In this document: positions 20,801-27,906 of the stretch, one piece after another | Layout: each line of letters begins with the position of its first letter | Numbering within the stretch: the first letter of the stretch is position 1 | IMG/VR virus record: IMGVR_UViG_3300021168_000045 | Span: 1-48,165 of that record | Reading direction: 5' to 3' (one strand) | Source: a virus | DNA length: 48,165 nucleotides | Made by a program: the position numbers and the translations under genes | The notes under the pieces: model-generated | Seen by the model: the letters and a program-made list of their open reading frames with translations, nothing else | Told to the model about the DNA's origin: nothing | Databases searched by the model: none

Positions 20801-21584
20801 TGTTAAAACATTGTAAAATACCATTCGTAGCACCATCTCCGAAGTGAGTTGCATATCCAATTCCACCAATAAATGGAGCTGTATAAGCTCCATTACTACC
20901 AGTCGCAATATCTTGAGTATGAGTAGTGGTATTAATTGTAATATTAGGATCACAATTCAAGGCACCGCTAGTACTAATCTGTACAGTGGTATTAGTGGCA
21001 CAAGGTGGACCACCACCCGGCCCAAGTGTTTGCCAAGTAGTTCCATTCCATTCACGGGTTACGTTAGAAACGACATTAAAATATCTCCCTCCCGGAAGGG
21101 GAGTGGGAAATACTTCAGTATCATTATAACCATAAGCTCCACTAACCGCTGCAAATCTAGGAGTAGTTACTAAAGAACTAAGTGTTGAACTTAGATTTTC
21201 AGTTGCTCCATTAACACTAATGTTTGAAATTACTGAACAAGGAGCAACTGTTTTAGCACAAAGTGTAAATGTATAAGACGATCCAGCAGGTTGAATTGCT
21301 GTGTTATCATATACAGTTACACTAAACGTCCCTGTTCCATCAGCAACTCCAGGATCGGGATTAGCAATGCTTCGATTAATTGGAGCGCCTGTAGATGCAA
21401 TTACGTAATTATTTAAATTTGGATAACTAGGATTGGGTACAAATGTAACACGCCACTTCATTCCAGACCATACTTGAGAATCACTATCAGTTATAGTTGC
21501 AGTAATAGTAGTAGTTTGCGCAGCTAAAGGTATAACTAAACCAACTACACCCAAAAATCCAATAAACCATTTTCTTAATTGCAT
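17871..21584 (-). CDS. tail spike/fibre 1 with signal peptide, 1237 aa
   Basis: The start is set at 21584 because GGAGG lies nine bases upstream; two earlier Met or alternative codons give up to 12 extra residues. Residues 1-23 form a Sec signal peptide (Arg-Lys, then a Leu/Val/Gly core, then Ala-Ala-Gln). Residues 24-160 match the N-terminus of the neighbouring spike, including Tyr-Gly-Tyr-x-Asp-Thr-Glu-Val and Trp-x-Gly-Thr-x-Trp-Gln. The rest is Gly/Thr/Ser/Asn-rich β-structure, typical of virion receptor-binding proteins, with Cys pairs near the C-terminus. The DNA around 20170-20560 is richer in G+C than the rest, so the gene is mosaic. It may be exported, which is odd for a phage tail protein. 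Confidence 0.8.
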   Translation of the reverse strand: MQLRKWFIGFLGVVGLVIPLAAQTTTITATITDSDSQVWSGMKWRVTFVPNPSYPNLNNYVIASTGAPINRSIANPDPGVADGTGTFSVTVYDNTAIQPAGSSYTFTLCAKTVAPCSVISNISVNGATENLSSTLSSLVTTPRFAAVSGAYGYNDTEVFPTPLPGGRYFNVVSNVTREWNGTTWQTLGPGGGPPCATNTTVQISTSGALNCDPNITINTTTHTQDIATGSNGAYTAPFIGGIGYATHFGDGATNGILQCFNNASTCIADPTYAITEQYTPSTLPCNFCNFQDYRQQRWTNYYHNWLDTPLFGDPRSSAINLGFLVDQNPSTQPAAQSTSKYGVSLIFTDNNPGWNVGNPPGAPKGGWYVPVPLFINHTIRGATLAESIGLVQTKYSEGDNAPIYPNVYGRGGQVDASGEGAKALADGTTELTTPYLGTAVTGGTLTSPTTIKTTIGANGAVMGDGLPIIDTTAGPVYSGHFTNIDNSGCGGGCSNITVDFTVPISNAIGSLVGECAPNPIITVYPFTQTITCNVNISSGTPVVGVASTLTGIACIGGTTYECTYPTVVAFVSGTTWAITMPIHKPHGTGSVFEQGGAAGLAWDATDYRGIVSSNLRYLQYVVGSTTANIVQVVSLAGNGTQVSKNGAPDYQFINLSNISNSAATPTLINATYVVTGSTLNAPISRNKSPWKISGSSDSAFNTTCTNGVWLSPVQFQCTIAGLTGSHTAATATASPGNNDVAIYGTADVWDVQDYIQGASNCVLPTIAPCVDGTLVPNPSNTLVVHNGDTIEQPNHQSAIFTGFSTFVINHNPWAFGNGVVITANGLTGGNNSVSSNAFVKINALGGGDTTYVGGGGNTVNPANILNEQGPYSYGYVHSEGPSASGGSLIYSFTTAAQQADPNYIFGEIFTQGNGGNFSLTYAPHSNNIVMSGGAIRLLGSNTILDGPLSKTSASDNFQGLALTVPVNGTPVKMIGGGTFPDATQECFRVYAKNTAGSGVASAETCITTDSSGLNTNSILWSWSRIPGATQYIICRGATGAEGFITTINGVDVLTYLDNNSITPSGNCTQADSSLPNMGPFNSYILQGSTSKTNVTLKANAAQGTQIVTLPSLPCAANQTWSDNGSGVYSCVSLGTFYPAQTATCTPGTNVTSCTCATATCTSNRGSYTIVGGTATTGTIATLSWTAVAAAPVCTTSENGGVGFLGIGHSVATTTGMNITAGVAVTGLTITVDYNCVP

Positions 21585-24166
21585 GTACATGCGCCTCCAG
21601 CGCCTACTACTGTAGAACAATAACCAATAACTATAGGTGGACCACTAGATTTAATACATGAAGCCTGCCCAACAGTGGGACTTCCTGTGACCGGAACACT
21701 ATTGCTACCAGAAATAATTGTACTTCTTATTGTAATATTATTCTCATCATTAGTTCCAAAAGCACTATTAGTACCTGGACCAGTAGGAAGATTGATAAGT
21801 CCTTGATTTCCCATTGCTCCTATTTGGAATATACCTGAATTAGCATCCCCACAAATAATATAAGGTTGTGTAGATGATCCCGTTGTTGAATAATTAGAAT
21901 TTATATTAGCAAAAGAAACTGCACCTTTCAATCTCACACCACAAAATCCACTAGTGATAGTTCCAGAATCTGCTGCGGCACTTACATTTCCATGTGTTAC
22001 TGCTGCGCTTGTTACCGAAAAACTACTGCCAGAAGCTACTGTAACAGTTAATGTTAAACCATTAAGAAATGAAAGATTAGTAAGTCCAGAGAATACAAGA
22101 TTCTCACCTACAAAATAAGTATTCGTTGCTGTAAAAGCACCAACATTAGATATCCATGAGTCGTTTGTAATCGTAGCAGCAGTCCATGAAGATCCATTAT
22201 TAAACATGAAGTTATTATTAATTGAAGTATTAGGAGGTGTACCTCCGCCAGTATCTAATTCAACTGCATCTCGGCCCATACCAATAAAGCTGTTATTATT
22301 AATTTGTGTTCCGCTTGCATTTTGGAATACATGAACTCCATACCAGGTGGTTGGAGTTCCCTGAAACATATTATTAGCAATTAAAACTGGTTCAAATTGT
22401 CCAGCACAATTAGTTATACAATGACTCTCAATTACAGATTCTCCAGTTCCTGCGCCACCTATTTGATAAAATACATTGTCAGATATGATAATATTAGCCG
22501 CTGACTCAACAAAACTAAAACCAAAACCATCACCGGTTCCTAGGCAAGTATTTCGACTATAGATAATTTGATTTGAATCTTGGCCATTCCCAGAACCATT
22601 GAAATCAAAACATTGTCCTGGATGATTAATAACTAAATCATGAAAATTAATATTATTTCCATAATCTCCCGTGGATACCGCTATATAGGGAATATTAGTT
22701 AATGTCCCTGAGTAAATCTCATCCCCAGTTGATGAAGGATCACCAACGGCTCCAGTATCAACGGCACTAGCAACATTTGCATGAGTAAAATTAGCTGTAA
22801 ATGTTGACGCAGGTACACCAGGAACTCCAGAAGTTACAGTTAATGGGATTCCATTAATGAATGGAAGATTAGTAGAACCAGTTACGATAACTGTCTGTCC
22901 TGGGAAAAATAGATTACTAGCTGTTATAGTTATAACATTACTAGTTAATGCCGAATTAGTAATCGTAGCCGTCGCAGATTCAACTCTTACTCCAAGTATT
23001 CCACTTATAGTAGGACTATAAGTAGTTGATAAAGTAAAATTATGTACACTAGCAGCGGTATCAGCAAATAAATGTATCATATTAACACCGATATTACTAA
23101 GTGTACCTGCTGCTATATTACATCCTGACATTTCAAAATTCGGTGAGTGTGATACATCTAAAGTTCCATATAAACCACTATCAGGATCTGTTCCTGGAGT
23201 CGTATAAGTTACTGTCAATGGTTGTGATGTATCACATCTTAGTTTAATTCCTGTTTTAAACCTTACTAAGATAGGTGTGCTTATTGTATATGCACTAGGA
23301 CTAGGTGGTACTACTATTGTACATGGTATAGAACAAGAAACTATCGCATTATTTATAGGAACCGCTACATCACCTGCAATAGCTTGAATAATTATTGAAT
23401 TATTCAATGTAGTTAAAGTATTAACTGCACCACTAAAATTTGCACCTGAAAGAAGTGCATATAGTGCATTTTGAGTATCTACATAGTGTTTAGTAGCTGC
23501 CTGTAATGAAGTTGTTGGATCACCATTTAAAGTTAACGGACCAAGTAAAGTACCACCACCGATTGGTAAATATGCTCCAGTACCTCCAATAATTGACTGC
23601 CAAATCGTACCTGTCCATTGTCTTGTAGTTGCAGTTATCACATTAAAATACTGACCACCAGGTACGGGAGTTGGACTTACTTCAGTATCACTATAACCAT
23701 AAGCATCAGCACTTCGTGATGCTGAAAATCGTGGTGCGATTGAGTTAGTACTTAGAAAGGAGCTAAGATTAACACTTGTACCACTTACTGCCAAACTATT
23801 ATAAACAGTAGCAGCAACTGAAGCATTTGGCTTAATTGTAAAACGCCAAGTTCCTCCAAATGGACTTGAAGCTACATTATCTAAAAGTGTAACAGAGAAA
23901 CTTCCAGTACCATCACAACTACCATTTTGTTGTAGATAACTATTATAAGTAGGTGATGTAAAACTTACTCCATTATAGTTATAAGTAGATGCATTTGGAT
24001 AAGCTGCGCTAGGAATAAATGTAACACTCCAACTACAATTAATCCATGCTTGTCCATCGGAATCAGTAACTGTTGCTGTAACCGTTGTAAATGGAGCAAC
24101 GCAATGAGCAAGTGGTAAGAAGCAAAAAGTTATAACCAATAGACAGATTATCCTAAATTTTAGCAT
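21575..24166 (-). CDS. tail spike 2, β-helix, with signal peptide, 863 aa
   Basis: Residues 1-22 form a Sec-type signal (Lys-Phe-Arg, Leu-Leu-Val-Ile core, Leu-Ala-His-Cys). Residues 23-175 are the module shared with spike 1. Residues 265-660 look like a right-handed parallel β-helix of pectate-lyase type (Asn-x-Ile-Ile-Ile-Ser-Asp-Asn-Val, Gln-Ile-Asn-Asn-Asn-Ser), as in polysaccharide-cleaving tailspikes. Two related β-domains rich in Asn, Thr and Val interrupt it near 400-470 and 675-740. It ends in Cys-Thr-Cys-Asn. Likely host-surface binding or degrading activity. It overlaps spike 1 by 10 bases. Confidence 0.8.
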   Translation of the reverse strand: MLKFRIICLLVITFCFLPLAHCVAPFTTVTATVTDSDGQAWINCSWSVTFIPSAAYPNASTYNYNGVSFTSPTYNSYLQQNGSCDGTGSFSVTLLDNVASSPFGGTWRFTIKPNASVAATVYNSLAVSGTSVNLSSFLSTNSIAPRFSASRSADAYGYSDTEVSPTPVPGGQYFNVITATTRQWTGTIWQSIIGGTGAYLPIGGGTLLGPLTLNGDPTTSLQAATKHYVDTQNALYALLSGANFSGAVNTLTTLNNSIIIQAIAGDVAVPINNAIVSCSIPCTIVVPPSPSAYTISTPILVRFKTGIKLRCDTSQPLTVTYTTPGTDPDSGLYGTLDVSHSPNFEMSGCNIAAGTLSNIGVNMIHLFADTAASVHNFTLSTTYSPTISGILGVRVESATATITNSALTSNVITITASNLFFPGQTVIVTGSTNLPFINGIPLTVTSGVPGVPASTFTANFTHANVASAVDTGAVGDPSSTGDEIYSGTLTNIPYIAVSTGDYGNNINFHDLVINHPGQCFDFNGSGNGQDSNQIIYSRNTCLGTGDGFGFSFVESAANIIISDNVFYQIGGAGTGESVIESHCITNCAGQFEPVLIANNMFQGTPTTWYGVHVFQNASGTQINNNSFIGMGRDAVELDTGGGTPPNTSINNNFMFNNGSSWTAATITNDSWISNVGAFTATNTYFVGENLVFSGLTNLSFLNGLTLTVTVASGSSFSVTSAAVTHGNVSAAADSGTITSGFCGVRLKGAVSFANINSNYSTTGSSTQPYIICGDANSGIFQIGAMGNQGLINLPTGPGTNSAFGTNDENNITIRSTIISGSNSVPVTGSPTVGQASCIKSSGPPIVIGYCSTVVGAGGACTCN

Positions 24167-24167
24167 T

Positions 24168-24254
24168 TTACACCCACCAGTAAGTAAAATCTAGCTCATC
24201 TTCGATAAAGTAATTAAGTTGGCAACCAATCAGTAATCTTTGATTTTTAGCCAT
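24168..24254 (-). CDS. possible 28-aa peptide
   Basis: An ATG at 24254 overlaps the stop of the ATP-grasp gene and runs 28 codons to a TAA one base before the spike 2 start codon. An AAGGA lies about 10 bases upstream. The peptide has a hydrophobic start, an acidic middle and an aromatic end (Thr-Tyr-Trp-Trp-Val). Coupled stops and starts on both sides favour it, but it is very short. Confidence 0.45.
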   Translation of the reverse strand: MAKNQRLLIGCQLNYFIEDELDFTYWWV

Positions 24255-25545
24255 TAGAAAACCATCCTTGTTCATCAAGTTTCATATAACGTTCCAGAGT
24301 TGATTTCTGAATATCCGACCGATATTGCATATCAGGGACTTGAATCTTTTTCACACGAGCTTTAAGTTTCTGGAAAGCCTCAGTCGAGGAGGAACCAGTT
24401 TCAATCGGGCACAAAAGTAAACCATTAACACCAGCGCATTCAAGATGGTCTTTTTTACTAACTTTCACATCGTACATATAAGTCTTGAGCATTTCTTCTG
24501 GATCATTCAAATCAATCCCTTCAATCGGTACTCCCTGTAACTTCGGTAATCTTATCTCTGTTGGATAAGGTGGGATAGTAATTCTAACCGACGCTCCAAA
24601 CTCAGCTTTCCATGACTGTTCAGGTACTTCACCTGATGCTGTTCTACGAAGTAACTCTCCATAATCACCACCATACATGCAAGCCAAGGTAGCAGAAGCA
24701 TCGTAGCCAAAGCGAGGAGTCCATTCAAGGCCATATAGTTGAGTCTCAGTTAGGATAGAGTTAAGATCAATCATTCCCTGAAAACCTATCGACGCTAGAA
24801 CATTCTTGCACTTTTCTAAACCTTCAACGAAGATACGTGCTTTTGATCCCAAAGTAAACACGAGATTACCACTACACCCAGTGTTGGGACCAATATTATC
24901 ACACATAAATTTCTTGTCTTCTATAGTGCAATTGAGACAATAAAAATCTTGACCATTAAACCAACCTTCAACACTACACTCAGTTCCTTCGATAAATTCT
25001 TGTAATACAAAGGGAGTACCTTTACTTGAGGCGAATACTTTATCAATAACTTGAAGTAAATCTTCAGCGCTCTTACTTACATATGTAGTCGCTGCATCTT
25101 GATCTTGACCACCATTTGGTTTATAGACATAGCGTTTATCTGTCTTCTTAATAAATGATTTCGCAGCATTTACATCCGCAAACTCTTCATATGGCGGAAC
25201 GTTTACATTAGCCGCTTCCATCATTTTAATTCCCTGCATACGATCATCTTCCATAATACAATGCCAAATACCATCACCAATTGTGGGACATTGTTTAAGA
25301 GAATGATTCGCTTGGAACTTACGACCAGTTAAATCAAATAAACTTAGATCATATTTCTTATATTCAGGAAACCCAACCTCATTCCTGCGATGATCCAACT
25401 TCACAATTTTAGGCGAAACTAGCCCTCCCAAGATATCCTGGTATTGAGGTAATGATAGATAATAGTCTACTTTATGTCCTTCAAGTTGAAGTCTTAAAGC
25501 AAACCACGCCCCATACCCGGAATAACTTGAGAGAGCTATTTTCAC
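24247..25545 (-). CDS. ATP-grasp ligase, PurD-like, 432 aa
   Basis: GTG start at 25545, immediately after the previous stop. An N-terminal α/β segment (1-100) precedes an ATP-grasp fold: Tyr-Val-Tyr-Lys-Pro-Asn-Gly-Gly (about 139-146) as the nucleotide Lys strand, Val-Leu-Gln-Glu-Phe-Ile-Glu-Gly (about 178-185) as the hinge, and Leu-Glu-Trp-Thr-Pro-Arg-Phe-Gly near 275 in place of the metal-binding Glu/Asn-Arg strand. The nearest family is phosphoribosylamine-glycine ligase (PurD), which joins glycine to phosphoribosylamine in purine synthesis. A phage copy among late virion genes could instead make an amide bond on a cell-wall, protein or nucleotide substrate. Substrate unknown. Confidence 0.8.
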   Translation of the reverse strand: MKIALSSYSGYGAWFALRLQLEGHKVDYYLSLPQYQDILGGLVSPKIVKLDHRRNEVGFPEYKKYDLSLFDLTGRKFQANHSLKQCPTIGDGIWHCIMEDDRMQGIKMMEAANVNVPPYEEFADVNAAKSFIKKTDKRYVYKPNGGQDQDAATTYVSKSAEDLLQVIDKVFASSKGTPFVLQEFIEGTECSVEGWFNGQDFYCLNCTIEDKKFMCDNIGPNTGCSGNLVFTLGSKARIFVEGLEKCKNVLASIGFQGMIDLNSILTETQLYGLEWTPRFGYDASATLACMYGGDYGELLRRTASGEVPEQSWKAEFGASVRITIPPYPTEIRLPKLQGVPIEGIDLNDPEEMLKTYMYDVKVSKKDHLECAGVNGLLLCPIETGSSSTEAFQKLKARVKKIQVPDMQYRSDIQKSTLERYMKLDEQGWFSNG

Positions 25546-25725
25546 TTAGTAACTACCTTTCTTGATTTTCGACATTCCATGACCATCGTGCTTAGTTCCA
25601 TGTGCGTTGTAATGATCATGACCATGAGGATCACTACCAGTCGCCCCACGTTCATCACAGTGTTCAACTTTCTTAATATCCGCTACAATTTCCTTCCGTG
25701 TTTTCATTGCTGATTGTCCGGCCAT
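25546..25725 (-). CDS. His-rich small protein, 59 aa
   Basis: The ATG at 25725 follows AAAGGAG at seven bases. The first 20 residues are a basic helix. The C-terminal half is rich in His, Gly, Asp and Lys (His-Gly-His-Asp-His, His-Gly-Thr-Lys-His-Asp-Gly-His-Gly) and should bind divalent metal. The stop is directly followed by the GTG of the ATP-grasp gene. Role unknown; the strong ribosome site indicates real expression. Confidence 0.75.
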   Translation of the reverse strand: MAGQSAMKTRKEIVADIKKVEHCDERGATGSDPHGHDHYNAHGTKHDGHGMSKIKKGSY

Positions 25726-25737
25726 TTTAAACTCCTT

Positions 25738-26148
25738 TTAAGATGCAGTTGGATCGAAAGTAATAGTTCCAAAGAATCGCTTACAATAACGAACTGACCC
25801 TTTGTAACCACCACATTTAACTTGGTAACCGTACCAAGTAATAGTCCCACCAGGAAAAGACCCTGTGTTAGTAGCTCCAATTTCAAAAGCTGGAGATTCA
25901 AATTCGGTTACATTGAGAGAGAATCCGTTTTGTCCTTGTGGATCATACTGCCACAAAGTAACAGCACCATCACTACCAAATTGAAGTGCTAACTGTTCGT
26001 AAAGATTACCTTGCCAGTCAGTTACATTAGTAGCAAGACAAGTTGTTCCATATTGAGTAGTACCACATGCACCACTAAAACCATATGTCTGTGCCTTTGC
26101 AACCGATACCGAAAGTACAAGAATCAAACCTAGAATAAATTTCTTCAT
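25738..26148 (-). CDS. secreted small protein, 136 aa
   Basis: Residues 1-19 are a textbook Sec signal peptide (Met-Lys-Lys-Phe, then an Ile/Leu/Val core, then Ala-Lys-Ala) with cleavage before Gln20. The mature 117 residues are β-rich, with Cys at about 28, 37, 111 and 121 that could form two disulfides, and many Gly, Thr and Tyr. No family recognised. A secreted protein made late in infection could alter the cell envelope, block superinfection or aid release. Confidence 0.8.
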   Translation of the reverse strand: MKKFILGLILVLSVSVAKAQTYGFSGACGTTQYGTTCLATNVTDWQGNLYEQLALQFGSDGAVTLWQYDPQGQNGFSLNVTEFESPAFEIGATNTGSFPGGTITWYGYQVKCGGYKGSVRYCKRFFGTITFDPTAS

Positions 26149-26166
26149 TGCGCTCCTCTTTCTATT

Positions 26167-27906
26167 TTAGTGAATCTGTTTTAAACCCTTACCACGTTTA
26201 AATGATTTCAACTTACCACTTGGGTGTCTTGACTTTTCTTCTTTCGTAGTAGGCAGTAATTGATGCACGATCATTTTTCCAAGATTATCATAACTTAATG
26301 GAGAGTCTTCTATTACATCCCGAGTTAATGGCTTCCAGGGATGAGTTTTACCAAAAGCTAATTTAGCTGAATCCTCTCCAACTCTGACTCCCATGTTACC
26401 AATGGGCCCGATTAGAGCACTAGCCAATTGTGTACGAGTTGCTCCCCGTACATAACTCGAAGCAACTCCCCAAGCTGCCATATGAGCATAACCATCGAGA
26501 AGAGTATATACTTGAGTCGGAACTCCTTCTTCACCACGTAACCTCTTCCAATCTTCATTTGCTTCTGGTTTAATTTCCTGAAACTGTCCTCGGCCAGCCA
26601 TTTCCATATACTTCAATCCGTGACCAACGAGTGGGAATACAACTCCCATCGTGGCTAAAGTTTGAGCGATTAAACTAATATCCCCGCCTTTAACTCCTAT
26701 TTGATACATCTTGACTAATTCATCCCTAAGAAACTGTCCTTGACGAGCAACATAAGAATGGAACATTAATCCCATTCTTGTATAAACATTCGCACGTGCG
26801 TAATAGGCACGGTTAAGTCTGTTATCAAGGAAGACTTTATTATCTACAAAGTGAAACACTGCCTTTTGTAATTGATCTTGAGTTAGTTGACCTTTCTGTT
26901 TAAGTACATCCGCACCTTTAATCCCCATTCTTTCAAGTTCCCAAATGGCTCTTTTGTTAGTACCACCACTATCATGTAACAATTGGGCCATATCTTCCGC
27001 AGTATGTTTCCCAGCGGCTGCGCCTAGTGCAACTGTCCAAGTTCTAAGCGCATTAAATCCAGGTTGGTGCGTTAGTTGACTAAAAACTGAACCAGTCTTA
27101 GCTCCAAAAGTCTGTCCTACAATACCTTGTTCACCTTCTGTAACAGTTCTAAAGGCATCCGCAGTTGTATTAGCGAATACTCCCGACTGTCTAAGTGTTT
27201 GTTTAATCTGCTGTACTCCACCCGGAGTTATTACTTCACTTAGACCTTTTGCTAAATCCATTAATGGTGTTGAAATTGCATAGTTAGCAAGTGTTCCAAT
27301 GTGTGGAATAGCAATTAGTGGTGCCATGATCTTATTAGCATAACCTTGTAACGAACGTTCCAGATTACTAGATGGAGTATAAGTCGCACTAGCATCAATC
27401 GGAACTGATTGTTCCTTACTCTTCAATACATTCATCTTAAAACTAGAAGCACCACGCTTACCATATTGACCTTGAACTGGTGTCCATTCTGGTTTCTTAA
27501 CTGTATCTTGTAAAAACATACTCAAGTGATCACTCAGATTCTGTGCTCTAGTTAGTCTCGTTAATGGATCACCACTAGTATATTCCGCTCTAATATGCCC
27601 AACCGCTACTGCATCATTCGATCCAAATGCGTATTGTCGAGCAGCGTTAGTCGCTTGATTATGAATCTCATGTGGGTCAAGTTGTTGATGTTTTGGAAGA
27701 GTTGCATTTACATCCAGTTTCTCTTGCAAGAATCTATGGTACGTAGGAATATAATCTTCCTTAATAACATTAACAAGAGACTTCCCAACAGCACTCTGCC
27801 CCGCCATGTTCTTTTCCATTGGACGTAGTGCTTTAGTCAATATCTCCGCACCATCTTCAGCAAGAGGTTTAGCTGCATTTGCTATCGCTGATACAAAACC
27901 ACCCAT
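26167..27906 (-). CDS. probable ejection/internal virion protein, 579 aa
   Basis: The protein is mainly helical. Gly/Ala-rich N-terminal residues 1-25 could be membrane-active, and hydrophobic helices near 410-430 (Val-Val-Phe-Pro-Leu-Val) and 470-490 could insert into a membrane. It is not homologous to anything I can name, but size, helix content, amphipathic start and position at the end of the head-tail genes suit an internal virion or DNA-ejection protein. Its start overlaps the last base of the previous gene's stop. Confidence 0.6.
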   Translation of the reverse strand: MGGFVSAIANAAKPLAEDGAEILTKALRPMEKNMAGQSAVGKSLVNVIKEDYIPTYHRFLQEKLDVNATLPKHQQLDPHEIHNQATNAARQYAFGSNDAVAVGHIRAEYTSGDPLTRLTRAQNLSDHLSMFLQDTVKKPEWTPVQGQYGKRGASSFKMNVLKSKEQSVPIDASATYTPSSNLERSLQGYANKIMAPLIAIPHIGTLANYAISTPLMDLAKGLSEVITPGGVQQIKQTLRQSGVFANTTADAFRTVTEGEQGIVGQTFGAKTGSVFSQLTHQPGFNALRTWTVALGAAAGKHTAEDMAQLLHDSGGTNKRAIWELERMGIKGADVLKQKGQLTQDQLQKAVFHFVDNKVFLDNRLNRAYYARANVYTRMGLMFHSYVARQGQFLRDELVKMYQIGVKGGDISLIAQTLATMGVVFPLVGHGLKYMEMAGRGQFQEIKPEANEDWKRLRGEEGVPTQVYTLLDGYAHMAAWGVASSYVRGATRTQLASALIGPIGNMGVRVGEDSAKLAFGKTHPWKPLTRDVIEDSPLSYDNLGKMIVHQLLPTTKEEKSRHPSGKLKSFKRGKGLKQIH

